Shown one piece after another: positions 41,816 through 54,815 of a stretch of 64,000 nucleotides of DNA (position 1 is the first letter of the stretch; the number at the start of each line of letters is the position of its first letter). A model generated the notes under the pieces. It was not told where the DNA came from. It did no database searches and was given only the letters and a program-made list of their open reading frames with translations. The DNA comes from Isoetes taiwanensis (Eukaryota; Streptophyta; Lycopodiopsida; Isoetales; Isoetaceae): contig JAJEKV010000186.1 in NCBI GenBank assembly GCA_021234155.1, forward strand, positions 265,359 through 329,358, written 5' to 3'. Position numbers and translations under genes: made by a program.

Positions 41816-42920
41816 TGCAAGAAAGCAATAAAATCATTCAAACTGCAGATGCATCCTATCAAGATAACAAGACACATCCTAGCAAACACACACACACACA
41901 CGCACTTACAAATTCAGCTTTGATGGAGTCCAAGCCTCCTAAACCTATCCTAGGCTTACTCTTTCTTGCCGCCGCAGCATTCTTCTTGTCTTTGTTTTCC
42001 TTCTTACAATCTTCTTTGAGTAACTCCTATGTCTTCTCTTTCCTGCAATCTGTAGATTTTTTCATTCTTGGATTTTCTCATACTTGTTTCCTCAACTTAT
42101 ATCTACAATAAATATTCACAATCTTTTAGAAAGTAAATAATGAAAATACAAAAAAACAAGAATGGTCACTAAGAAACAAGAAAGGTCACCTATAATCGTT
42201 CCATTTCTTGCAAGCCTTCCTAAGACCCAACGGCTAGAGAAACCCGTGCCATATGCATTTCTCAAATCATGAATAACTTTCTCTTTATGGTTTCTTTTCA
42301 CCAAGGGCCATGGTTGATGTAGGTCATGGCAATGAAGACTTACAAGTTCCATAAGATATGAAATCTTATAAGATATGTCATAGAACTTGTAAGATTTCAT
42401 TGCCATGACCTACATCAACCATGGCCCTTGGTGAAAAAAAGCCATAAAGAGAAAGTTATTCATGATTTGAGAAATACATATGGCACAGGTTTCTCTAGCT
42501 GTTAGATCTTAGGAAGGCTTGGCAAGAAATGGAACGATTACAGGTGACCTTTCTTGTTTCTTAGCGACCATTCTTGTTTTTTTGTATTTTATTTCATTAT
42601 TTACTTTCTAAAAGATTGTGAATATTTATTGTAGATATACGTTGAGGAAACAAGTACGAGAAAATCCAAGAATAAAAAAATCTACAGATTGCAGGAAAGA
42701 GAAGGCATATGAGTTATTCAAAGAAGATTGTAAGAAGGAAAACAAAGACAAGAAGAATGCTGCGGCTGCAAGAAAAAGTAAGCCTAGGATAGGTTCATGA
42801 GGCTTGGACTCCATCAAAGCTGAATTTATAAGTGCGTGTGTGTGTGTTTGAAGCTAGGATGTGTCTTGTTATCTTGATAGGATGCATTTGCAGTTTGAAT
42901 GATTTTATTGTTTTCTTGCA
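41816..42920. repeat. 1.1-kb near-perfect palindrome (two arms of about 545 bp)
   Basis: The left arm starts TGCAAGAAAGCAATAAAATC (41816); its inverse ends at 42920. The centre is near 42360, and the arms meet with almost no loop (CTTACAAGTTC..GAACTTGTAAG). The arms differ by scattered substitutions and small indels, including the CA/TG run length. Both arms encode the same 62-residue frame in opposite directions (MESKPPKPILGLLFLAAAAF... at 41923 plus strand; the minus strand at 42817). On the other strand each arm reads a Lys-rich frame (KEKAYELFKEDCKKENKDKK). This is a foldback element or an inverted duplication. Confidence 0.9.
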
Positions 42921-43330
42921 TTACTAATTCTAGTTCAAGTATTATCGTGGATACCCTACTGCCATGCAACTCGAATAAATAATCAATATAGGGGTTTTTT
43001 CCTTCCCCGTCCATATGTATCTGCCCTCCTCCATAAATACAAACCTGGTGCAAGAAGCCAATAAAATAGAGAGCACATGTAAAATCTCTTCCTCTGCTTC
43101 ACTGCCATCAATATTTGAAATCAGTTGTGAGCACCTATTTTAACTTGCTTCATTACTTTTGTACCAAGAAGTTGCAAGAGTATGTTACTTGAGTCTAAGC
43201 GGGCAGAATTAGTTGCAAAGCTTCAGCACACAAAAGACTAGAAAGATTGGTTGGACTGACCCGCCTCACCTGCACTTAAAAGAGCAACTTGATTGAAGCT
43301 GACAAACATGCGTGCATGATACTACTGAAT
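42921..43330. other. Non-coding, possible 5' region of the PPR gene
   Basis: No coding or repeat recognised; AT-rich. Confidence 0.4.
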
Positions 43331-45630
43331 TTTTTGAAAGAAGACCATGTTCCATGGAACCTACAAGCAAAGTTTCATGTTTGCTTTTGAAAGCATGTGG
43401 AATGAGAACAGTGCTCAAATAGGGCAGGTGGATTCATGATAAGATTGCTGAAAGTGAAATGGAATCAGATCCCCTTCTTGAAAATAGTCTTGTGGAGATG
43501 TATGTTAAATGTGGAAGTCTACAGGAAGCATGTAGCGTGTTCTATAATTTACGAGATAAGGACATAATGTCATGGAACATAATGTTAGCAGAATATGCCC
43601 AGCATGGATATAGCTATGATGCTCTAAGGCTTTTTAGGAAATGCAACAACATGGAATAAGGCCAGAGAGAGTTACATTTTTAAATGTCTTAAGATGCTGC
43701 AGCCGTTGATCAGGGTAGGCTAATACATGATCAAATCATTAAAGGTGGTTTTGATTCGGATATAATGGTTAGCAATACCCTTGTTAATATGTATACTAAA
43801 TGTGGAGGCTGGTGCTTTAGAGATTTTGAGAGCAATGTAAAGGGAGCGTATCAAGCCAGAGGTGGTCACTTTCCTAGGCGTTCTAAAAGCATGTGCTGGC
43901 AATGGAAACATAGAGGATGGATGATTGGTGCATGATCAGCTTATTACAAATGGATTTGAAATGGATATCATCATTGGGAAGACCCTTATTGATTTGTATC
44001 CGAAGTGTGGTAACCTAGATGAGGCACATAAAATGTTTGATAAAATGTTTAAGCAAATGCAATGTGAAGGTATAATGCCAGATAAAGTAGCATTTTCAAG
44101 CATTTTAAAAGCCCGTGGAAATCTAAGTGCAATGGAATTGGGCGGGACAATACATGACCAGATTGTGAAAGCTGGCATTAAACTAAACACCATTGTAGGG
44201 AGTAGTCTAATTGACAAAGTTTTTGACAGGTTACTTAATCGGGATAGAGTCTTGTGTGGCACGATGATTGCAGGTTGTGCAGAGTACAATAGTGTTGATC
44301 TTGCTGGGCAGTTGTTAAAAAATATGATTTAGGAAGGTATCAAACCAGATGTTCTCTTGCCATGGAGCTGGATATGCACTAATGTCAAGCATCTACAGTG
44401 ATGCCCAGATGGTGTGGTCCAGGTCAGTCTTAGACGTGCCTTATTTTGTTGATTCCTTGGGTGGGTCAACTGAACAAGGTTAAATTCCAAAAGTGGCTTG
44501 AGGTAGAAATCTTAAGAAACTTGATCAATCTTTCTTAAAAGGATTCAAGTGCTAGCATGAATCAAAAGCCTATGTATTTGAGCCTATTATTTGGCTGTCA
44601 TGTGGTCTAGGTCAGCCTTAGACGTGCCTGACTTTGTTGATTCCTTGGTTTGGTTAAGCATTACCTTGTTTCTTTGAATACATGAGGGCTAGTGGCTTGA
44701 TAATGCAGAGATCTTAAGAAAGGTGATCAATTAGAAGGAATCATGAATCAGTTGATCCAGTAAAAAACTGCACCATTTCAAGGAATCTGTGTTCCAAAGT
44801 TTATGCTTTGTGAAACAAAAATCCTTGTACACCCCTTAAATTTTGGGGTGATGCTGAGAAAGTTGGAAGATTTAAGAAGGCGTGCAGGTGGTTGGAAGAA
44901 GCCTGACATAGCATGGATTGAGATTAATTGTGAGGTGTTGGGGATAAAAGCCACCCATCAAGTAATGAGATCTATGCAGTGCTGAAAAGGCTAAGTAAGC
45001 AGATAGATGAAAGGATATATGTAACAAGCTGAGACGACATCACAACTAGCATCTGCCAACGAGAAGGAGATGCCTTATGAGGCTGCCTTATCTGGAAGTT
45101 GACCAGAAGAACATTGAAATAAGGTATAGTTTCAAGTTCCCTTTTCAAAAAGCTGGATTTTAGCATTACTGACATATGGTGGCCATTGATTATAATCTGG
45201 AAAATGAGGTCCAGATCTTAACAGTTTTTCAATAGCTGGAAAAAGCATTAAAAACGTGAGTACCAGCTAAATGTATATATTGCATTTTGTCTCAATTTTG
45301 AAGTATATTTCCTTTGCATAAGAAGCTGTTCATGTAAAAATGTGAGTACCAGCTGAATGCATAGCTTGGATGGGTTGGCTGGTTATTTGAAGCAGAACAT
45401 CTCATCATCAGCATGCCACTGGAACCAAGTTCACTCCTATGGATCACAATACTTGATGCTTGTACGATCTTTGAAAACAAGAAACAGGGAAAATGCAAAC
45501 AGGAATATTGGTTATATGGGCCAAGGTTTTGGGATTGCCAATGGATAAATCAGGTGGTACAGCCTTCAAGTCCAGCACTAAACCTGCATTTTAAGTCTTT
45601 GGATTCTCATGAGTTAATGAGAACATAAGG
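43330..45630 (+). pseudogene. PLS-class PPR protein pseudogene with E-domain remnant
   Basis: Pentatricopeptide repeats are readable across several frames: SLVEMYVKCGSLQEACSVFY and KDIMSWNIMLAEYAQHGYSY (43459-43659), a broken stretch to 43925, then MVHDQLITNGFEMDIIIGKT, LIDLYPKCGNLDEAHKMFDK, GIMPDKVAFSSILKARGNLS and MIAGCAEYNSVDLAGQLLKN. The S/L motif spacing is that of plant PLS-type PPRs, which edit organelle RNA. KKPDIAWIEINCEVLGIKAT (about 44900) and MPLEPSSLLWITILDACTIF (45413) resemble the E/E+ end, but in unusual order and separated by non-coding DNA. There is no DYW motif. Numerous stops make it dead. Confidence 0.8.
44405..44730. repeat. Tandem duplication, period about 193 bp, inside the PPR relic
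   Basis: GTGGTCCAGGTCAGTCTTAG and the following ACGTGCCTTATTTTGTTGATTCC recur at 44598 as GTGGTCTAGGTCAGCCTTAG and so on, with matching AGATCTTAAGAAA further on. It interrupts the PPR reading. Confidence 0.8.
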
Positions 45631-45813
45631 TTCAGGCAATTACAAACAAGGTTCAGGCAAATGCCCGCATCAGGTTTTGGTACAAGGGCCCTAGGAGGTC
45701 AGAGCACTAAACAAACATGATACATCATGGATGGTATCTCCAGTTGAATTTGTTCAAAGAAAACAGAGACAGAAAATGAGAAATTGCTAAGAACTTTCAC
45801 AATCATATCAATT

Positions 45814-46367
45814 CTAGCACACATAACAGAGGAAAACAATAAAAAATGTGCTTACCTTTTCTTTGGATAAGAAATTGAACGTAACAGACTTGGCCAAACG
45901 CCCACATAAATCTTCTTCGCTATCTTCATCGTGATCTTCTTCCTGGGAGTCACCATTAAAATCTTTAGTCTTTGTTCCACTCGCTGAACTTTTTCTAGTG
46001 GAGCATGATGCATACGACTTCCTAGTGCTTTCAGATAAACTCCCATTCTTAGGAGCACTAGGAGAATCATCAGCTCCTATCATAACGCTGCCTGCCCTCT
46101 CCCTAATCTGTGGACTCAGCAAGTCAGATAGAGAAGCAATTTTCTCAAGAATTTGTTGCTGAGTCAATGCACCATCTGGATACTTCGAAACCCCATCATT
46201 TTTTGGACCAGTATCTGATCTATCTGGCTTCTATGGCTTAAGAAAAACTCTTGAGAATTATTGATCTCCACAGTTTCTGATGCTCCAGACCTAGATTTCA
46301 ACTTGGAATGCTTCGATTTGCTACTAGATGCGACTCTTGCTGAGGCCTCCTTTCTTGCAGAACCCAT
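45814..46367 (-). CDS. 5' exon of an unrecognised host gene (frameshifted)
   Basis: The minus strand starts at ATG 46367 with a basic Ser-rich stretch (MGSARKEASARVASSSKSKH, SKLKSRSGASETVEINN). A frameshift near 46230 leads to TGPKNDGVSKYPDGALTQQQ and ILEKIASLSDLLSPQIRERA, then a low-complexity Ser/Lys and acidic part (SQEEDHDEDSEED) and LCGRLAKSVTFNFLSKEK. This ends at a good donor, AAAAG|GTAAGCAC, near 45855. The product looks like a soluble nuclear-type protein with a coiled-coil-like LTQQQILEKIASLSDLL helix. The next exon was not found, so the gene may be a fragment. Confidence 0.5.
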
Positions 46368-46714
46368 GGTTTAGGGTTTAAATAGATAGCAATTATGAGA
46401 TGAACCGAGGATGTGAGATGAACCGGATGAAATAAGAGGCAGGGCACTCCATTCAGCCGTAGATTAAGGAATATATACATCCAATCCTTCCAAAAATCAT
46501 GCTAAATCTACCGCTTCAATCTTTTATAAATTGAAGTAAATCTTATCCTCCAGATCAACATACCATACCATATAAGGAGGTCAAGAAGCAATTTGAGTTC
46601 ATCCTCCACGTCTTCATCTTCTCCAGCAGCACGTAGAAGAGCATGCAGACTGCTATCAATATCGAAAAGCGAAAAGTAGAAGGAAGAGGTGAGTTGAGTT
46701 TTTTTTTATTTTTT

Positions 46715-46895
46715 GGGTTGCCCCTAAGAGGCGCCTCACATGTAAATTTTTCTGTATTCACATGCAGTTCATTTGAGACGGCCGGTTTGACGTTCCCCGA
46801 ACTGCTGGAGCAGTTTCCAGCTGAGCGTCTCCAACGGCTTGACGTCCGGCAAGTTTTTGCCGTGACATGTGAAGCGTCCCTAAGGGGGCAAACCC
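46715..46895. mobile_element. 181-bp MITE-like element
   Basis: The left end GGGTTGCCCCTAAGAGGCGC (then CTCACATG) is mirrored at the right by GGGTTTGCCCCCTTAGGGAC (then GCTTCACATG) on the other strand. The internal part has secondary inverted repeats (GACGTTCC, GGCTTGACGTCC). No coding and no clear target-site duplication. Confidence 0.55.
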
Positions 46896-47105
46896 TTGTT
46901 TACGTGGGTTTGTGGCATATTATAGGTATATGCCAGTATATGCTTGAAATATGCCTATGACTGCTAAAAACCCCTTATTGGCTGTAAATGCTCGGTCGTT
47001 TTCGTTGTTGGGCAGGCACTCTTGAAACTGGCTTGCTCTGGGCAACCACGCATAAGAACCCGTGGAGCTGGTCTGTTACCTGTGGAGCTGATGTGGGATT
47101 TGAAA
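46896..47105. other. Short intergenic stretch
   Basis: CGTGGAGCTG and CTGTGGAGCTG are repeated near 47053 and 47081; nothing else. Confidence 0.4.
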
Positions 47106-47109
47106 CACG

Positions 47110-47465
47110 TACCTTTTCTCCACAATGGTTTCTTGTATGTTTGTGTTGTATTTGTTTCTTGTAAGTTTCCGTTGGATTTCTTCTGGTCCTGCTATTCAAT
47201 AGACAAAATAGAGCGTGAATCACATACATCGCATTTCGGAATCAGAAATGGAAGAAACATGCTTCAAGGCCTTTGAGCTTGTCCCCCTTTCTATATGTTT
47301 GTCTTGTATTTGTTTCTTGTAAGTTTCTGTTGTATGGCTTCTGGTCCTGCGATGGTATTCAATAGACAAAAATAGGAGAGATCATTAGTGTGAATCGACA
47401 TACACCGCATTTTGGAATTGGAAATGGAAGAAACATGCTTCCAGTCTTTTGAGCGTGTCCCTCTT
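47110..47465. repeat. Tandem duplication, period about 175 bp
   Basis: TGTATTTGTTTCTTGTAAGT ... TTCTGGTCCTGC ... ATTCAATAGACAAAA ... GAAATGGAAGAAACATGCTT occurs twice with minor changes and a few small insertions in the second copy. Confidence 0.85.
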
Positions 47466-48852
47466 CTATTGTTTTCACGCCATTTTAGTCGCTATTTGTG
47501 TGTGATTTTAGAAGCTCTTGATTACGGTATTCGGTCCAATCGACATACATTCATATTGAATTTGTATAAAGACCTCTGCTGACCCTAGCATAGATCCAGA
47601 GGCTTAGGCTGTGGCACACGAGCCTGACCCTTTTGGCCTAAGATATGTGCCTCAGAATTTGGATTGTTGAGCTTCTTGCTATATTCTATATTTTTTTCTC
47701 CTTGCAATAAGTTTTAAGAATGTGTGTATCTTGGTTTCTTGTATTTGAGGGAGTTTCGGATCGTCATTTGTAATGATCACTTTGGATGATGAGTATTTTA
47801 GCCAATTCCCGAAGTTTTTTCGTCTCTTTTTCGCCCATGTTCCTAGCTAAGGGTCTTGGTGAAGTATTCTTTGCCGACCCTTTGTGATGGTGCAACGGTT
47901 CAAAAGGTGACATGGAGAGATTGGGAAGAGATGGCACGGTAGAAAATTTCTCGACAAAAGGTTTATATGCATGAATCATAGCTGAAAAATCGACAATTTT
48001 AGATTTAAAAGCGTGCCTTGAAATCAACAATTATGGAAGATTGAAAAAGTGGCTAGATAGTCGTTTTTTTGTGGAATGGCTGCGGGTAGTGAGAGATACA
48101 AATTAGAGGATATTTTCTTAAAAGTCTGGTAAGTAGCAATAAAACACGGCATTCTGCTGGGTTAAAGCAAAACATAAATTGGAGGCCTGATGGTTACATG
48201 CCGGTAGTTGTGCTTTTGGAACAGTCTGAGAGAAAATCACTCGAATGCATTTCTTTAAGCTTAGTGATGGATTGCCCTTTTTAACATTTTGCAAGTTAAT
48301 AAAATTTGCTTACCCAACACCAATACAGACAGAAGTATTAATATAACTTTGCTGCCTTTGGTAATGCCATGCCATCTATGGATTTTAAATTTACTTTTGA
48401 TTTTGTTTAGCCATCTACTATTTCAGAAAAGCTTACAAGAGTGTAGAAGAACATGTAAATCTGTTATGGAAAGCTGCTCATAGCTCATGCCTATATAACG
48501 TGGAGAATGTTGTGGGTGCTTGATGGGTCGAGCCATATTTTTCAGCGCAGAGGTGCAGAATCGTGAATGCATCGGAGACGAGCCCATAGCCTGGCTATTG
48601 CATGAAGATGATAAATCAGTGGAAGAGACTGAAAGATTGTCCTTTTTCAAGCTTGCGATTGCAGGGTGGCACTATGTAATGAATGGAAATTTGGCATTTT
48701 GAAGCACATCATGAGTACTCTTGTGGAACCTAGAACAAAGGCTGGTAGGTTTTCAAGGTATTGCCATGTAGCTTTAATGATCACGGATACTAGCATGTTA
48801 AGATGAAGGCCACTTATTTGAGCACGTGGCTTTGAATGAAAAAACCAGATTG
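47466..48852. other. Intergenic, two weak open frames only
   Basis: A minus-strand frame at 47764-48030 (NTSPRPLARNMGEKETKKLR) and a plus-strand frame at 48520-48702 (MGRAIFFSAEVQNRECIGDE) have no recognised domain. The latter lies just upstream of the reductoisomerase relic but does not match its N-terminus. Confidence 0.4.
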
Positions 48853-50525
<1,673 letters not shown>

Positions 50526-51180
50526 GGAAAAGTAGAACAGACCATTTGTGGTTGATGCAGCTTCTGTGAAGACAGTTTTTGAGGTAATGCATGTGCATGA
50601 ATGGATATATCATCATTATAAATAATTATATGAAATAGTCGAAGACACTATTTAAATGGTGAGTGGTTAACGATTTCTGGGTTTAGTATACCTAAGGAAG
50701 GGCAAATTAGCATTATAGGCCTAATGTTCTCAATTCTCTTATATTTTTGTAATCTGGAATAGGCCTGTGTGCAAAGAATTCTTAAACGGACTGAAAACAA
50801 AATGAAAATGAACATTCTGTTACAAATTTAAAACCAATTCACTTCTGTCACATCAGCATAGCAGAACAGCAACTGTTATATAAGTTCAATCCAAAGCCAT
50901 ACGAAGGAAATATAGGCTCCATATATGGGCTTCGATTCCATTTAACCGTAAGCCGAATATCCGCACATAATGGAGCCTGAATGCCCCAGTTTAAATTGCA
51001 AGCCAAATACCTCAAATTAAAGAATTTTCCACGAAATACAAAACATTTTAGGTTTAAGCTTGGAATAGAGCAGCGGTTGCAGTGGTCCAAAGCGTCGCGG
51101 ACCTCCGTCCAAGGTATTTCACTTGGTTTTGAATTGATTGTCAAAATATGACTTTAAACTATGATTTAAGCCACTTCACC
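50526..51180. other. Intergenic; one unassigned minus-strand frame
   Basis: The frame 51144-50848 (MTINSKPSEIPWTEVRDALD and so on) has no recognised domain. No repeats. Confidence 0.4.
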
Positions 51181-51264
51181 CTCCGAGGATGGAGGGCAAC
51201 CCTCCGTGCGCAGCACCTTGTTTAGCAGGGTTGCCTAACCCCCCCTGCCCGATTTCCTGCATTC

Positions 51265-51295
51265 CTAGCTATGCCACGTGTCCTGCCACGTCAGC
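51265..51295 (+). promoter_or_regulatory. G-box containing promoter-like stretch
   Basis: GCCACGTGTCCTGCCACGTC holds a palindromic CACGTG G-box and a second ACGT core 12 bp away, the spacing and context of bZIP/bHLH sites in plant promoters. It lies about 200 bp upstream of the ATG at 51482. Function is inferred from sequence only. Confidence 0.45.
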
Positions 51296-51481
51296 CAAAA
51301 TAATTAACAGCCGTCGGATTTCATATTTAGCAATCCAACGGTCATGAATAATCTAAAAATTCCAGGTAATTCAGTATCTCAGTCCCTTGTAGTCGTGGCC
51401 TTCTACACCCAGATTATATTCACTACTCCGGCATGCGGCTCCAACAGCATCGTCGATTTCTTACTCGGCTTTGGAAGAAAA

Positions 51482-51757
51482 TGAGCTTCCGTTCCGGCCA
51501 TTCAGGTTCTGTATTCTATGCCACATTTTTGTGCATCAAGACTTCAATTTAGGTTAAACTAAATTCCTCTTCTTCGAGCTCCGGCCTCTGGCGCAAGTCA
51601 TCGCTGCTATTGAACCGTCCAGGTCCTTGTATATCTTATATTCCGGTTGTATTGCAGATGGGCCACAAGAGAGCTTTCTTCCAATTCTATTGCAGATGGG
51701 CCTTAAGAGAGCTTTCTTCCAATTCTATTGCAGATGGGCCTCAAGTACGAAAAGATG
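51482..51757 (+). pseudogene. Start of a host gene split by the gypsy element
   Basis: ATG 51482 opens a short exon (MSFRSGHS, ending CATTCAG|GT). After an intron-like stretch an acceptor TATTGCAG precedes ATGGGCCTCAAGTACGAAAA. If the junctions are used, the frame is kept (SDGPQVRKD) and continues beyond the gypsy insertion at 62731 as VFLVTQLRYQSW. I do not recognise the protein. The acceptor region exists three times in tandem (51649-51745). The insertion at 51758 lies inside the presumed second exon. The model is tentative. Confidence 0.35.
51640..51745. repeat. Three tandem copies of a 37-bp unit with a splice-acceptor motif
   Basis: ATTGCAGATGGGCCTTAAGA then GAGCTTTCTTCCAATTCT. The third copy is partial and leads into the host exon. 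Confidence 0.85.
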
Positions 51758-51758
51758 T

Positions 51759-52338
51759 TGTTAGTCCTGTGCCTCCTGGTACAGGACTATTCATGCATAC
51801 GACAGACCAGGTCAAGCTCAAGGATCCTCGATCGACCCCAGGGTCAGCCATCAAAGGCTCCTGAAGAAGATAGCGGCCAGACCACGCAGTCAAAGCCTGT
51901 GGGCCCGTCAACAAGAGGTGCCGCTCGGACAAGTGACGGTAACCGTCACCGTCGGCGTCGGCCAAGCGTGATTCTAGGCACTTCAAGAGGCACGCGCCAA
52001 CATTCCGCAAATCGGGCCTCCTTCCGTGAGTCGACGCAGAGATCGGTCGAGTGTCTATATTGGGCCCAAGGCCATTGTACTATATATATGAGTAGAGCTA
52101 GCACATGAGTTTTTAGATGAGTTTTGAGTCTTGTCTCCTTTCGGTTTTCTCTCTATTGCGAGAGCTCATGTATGTTCATCATTGATATCAAGGAAGCTTA
52201 TCATTTTTCCTCTCATTTGTTACATTTTTCTTCTCTTCTTGCAAATCAGCGTGACATAGTCCCCGGACTCTCTGATTAGATCCACGGGTCCTCTCCGAGG
52301 GCTGTCTTCGGGGAGTTCGAACCTGAGACCCCAAAACA
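51759..52338 (+). repeat. 5' LTR of the gypsy element
   Basis: 580 bp. A TATATATATGAGTAGAGCTA stretch near 52081 is a likely TATA region. It differs from the 3' LTR by many 1-4 bp indels, concentrated in CG-rich parts. Confidence 0.92.
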
Positions 52339-52439
52339 GCATGTCGCGCGGCGGGTGCGATTCCATCCTACTTTCTTACGTAAGCCATATGCGTCCCCGT
52401 AATTTCACGCCCGGAGAAGAACTCCTTTCTCGAGGCGGC

Positions 52440-54135
52440 CTCTCGCTTGGGGCGCCATCGGTACGTCGGGAAGCTGTCTCGCGACATGTATGGATCTGCT
52501 TATGACATCGAGGGAGGCCATCTTGGTCTAGGGCTCGGTCGGCGCCACCCACCCCTCGTGTCTGTCTCGTCCGGTTCCCCCCCAAAGCGTGCAAGCATTG
52601 CTCACAACCTCGGTCCCCTCATCACTATCGGGGAGCCTTATCGGGCTCAACCTTCTCAACCGTACTTTCATACCCGGAACATGCCTACATCCATCATTCT
52701 TCGGGCCATCGCCTCTTCCTTCACAACCATCATCTCCCCGGGTGGGCACGGATATCCACACGTCTCCTTTGCGCCTACCGGGAATATCCTTTCCCTACGT
52801 TTCCCCCTTTGCCCTTCTGTTTACAACCTTACGGATCTCAAAACCAATGCTCGGCTACCGTTTCTCAACCGTGATCACCCCTTCATCGGGGTCCGCCCGG
52901 GCACCATACCACATCCAACTCAACCTCAATATCCTCACTATCTTGTTTCTGTCCGCCCAAAACACTTTCACATCTACCTTTCGGACTCGAACCGACTTAT
53001 CCCACCTTTGGCAACACGAAAAGGCAAACCGTTAGACCAAAGTGCTCGAGGCACACATGGAAGAATTTGAGGCTCTAGCTGTCCTAAATGGTCATGCACA
53101 ACCTCAACTGAAATTCCACATCTTTTTCCACCACCTGCGTGGCTCTCCTCATCAATGGCTCATGTCCAACAAAAGCCATTGGAAACAAGATCGGTCAGAA
53201 ATGAGAAGCGCTTTTTGTCTCATTATGGAACCCCGGATGATGATCAACTTCATCTCAAGCAACTCAATGAACTTCAACAAGAGCCCACGAGTCTCCGGGA
53301 TTTTGCGGATCGACTTCACATTCTCGCTAAGTAAGCTCAAGGAGTACCCCACCGTGAGCCGATTTTGGTGCGGTTTCTCCAAGGACTTCCTCCGGCTATT
53401 CGACTCATGATGAATACACTGCGTCCCAAGACTTTGAGCGGGGCTATCGACCTTGTCAATCACTCGATCAATGTTTCCTCCCGAGGCGTGGCTCTTCAAG
53501 AGCTCCCGCTCATTCCACTGTCATGGTTCCACAAACAACCGTTTGTTCGGCCTCAACACGCTAATCCACAAGTAGTCAAATCTGGTGCCATATTTGCAAA
53601 TACCAAGGCCATTTGGCAAATGAGTGCAACTCCACCAATGGCCCGCCTCATTGCAAGCGATGCAACATGTGCAATCATGCCCGCGGAAGAGTGCACTCGC
53701 ACTCATCCCACCGTTCCGCAACAAAATGGTTTATCAAGTGCAAACCACACCTCGGCAACAAACGCACTATCGCCACCACCACTTCAGGCGCAACCCACTC
53801 AACTCTATCAGCGGGGAGCAACCACGGGGATCCAACCCCGTCCTCCTTTTGATCCTTCTAAAGCTCGGTGTTATCACTTTGCCAAGAATGGGGTCATACC
53901 ACCACCGGCGTGTCCTCAACTTCCACAAGTTCAGTGCGGCTTCACGGCACAAATCAGACCACATCGGTCCGCCTCACGGCTTACCAACTACGGATTGCTA
54001 ATGGCAAACAAGGCCCGAGACCAGTTCTTAAGAAGCCACCAAGAGCGCCTCGGCAATCACGCTATCAACCAGCTCCAAAGAAATCAACCTCATTTGGATC
54101 AACAAGCACAAGAGGAAATTTTTCAGGGCACTTAA
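52440..54135 (+). pseudogene. gypsy Gag (several frames)
   Basis: A Pro/Ser-rich N-terminal segment (52447-53070) is followed by a retrotransposon-gag core: FHHLRGSPHQWLMSNKSHW, then in other frames LNELQQEPTSLRDFADRLHI and FLQGLPPAIRLMMNTLRPKT. The zinc knuckle CHICKYQGHLANEC (CX2CX4HX4C) is at about 53585, with a second Cys cluster CKRCNMCNHARG just after. At least four frameshifts. Confidence 0.75.
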
Positions 54136-54689
54136 TCCTCGGTCAGTAGTCAAATTGGGTTGGTTTAGTTTCACGCCAAACCAAGGCATCACGCCCTTTG
54201 ACCATTATTATTAGAATGGCACGCAAACCCTGCCTTTGCGGTTGACACCATTCCTCATGAGGACGAAAAAAAGGTTCACTTTGCGACTTGGAGAAGCTCA
54301 TGCCACATGTCATGCCAAAAGTTCGCCAAAGCATTTTGAACCTCATGCAAGCTGCGGAAGGCCGCAGACATTGGCAAATGTTCATGCCACCACTAGAGCT
54401 CCACAAAGACAAGATACACCTTCCACATCTCAACCTCCACGCTCTCGGGCGTATCCCAATATTCTGCCGAGGTTGACTTACTCAAAAGAAGTTTGCTTCA
54501 CTTCCCGCACTCCGGCACCGGTGGAACCAGCAGATCCTTTTTCTCATGTGCCTCTAGAACTCCAAGAGGAGCTAGCCAAGATCAAAATTCCTTTAAGCTT
54601 GGCAACCATTTTGAAACTCGTCCCGCTCTCAAGGACCGGTTACCACTCCCAAGCTTTTTTAGTTGGGGCCGTGGTTACCTCTACACCCA

Positions 54690-54815
54690 CGGTCCATGCC
54701 CGTGGGTAATCGACAAAGTCAACCATGTTCAAATAGATGGAGGTAGCGCGGTCAATCTCATCACGGATAAACTCCGCAAACAAATGGGCATCACACAACT
54801 CTTTTCGTGCCCCAT
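54690..54815 (+). pseudogene. gypsy aspartic protease
   Basis: KVNHVQIDGGSAVNLITDKL carries the D-G-G-S/A active-site loop in the form used by Tat-type elements (plain DTGA or DSGA is more usual elsewhere). The surrounding frames are broken. Confidence 0.65.

Noticed and set aside
47030-47110. tRNA-derived SINE with a B-box-like TTTCAAATCCCAC
   Set aside because: No matching A box at the right spacing and no poly-A or tandem tail.
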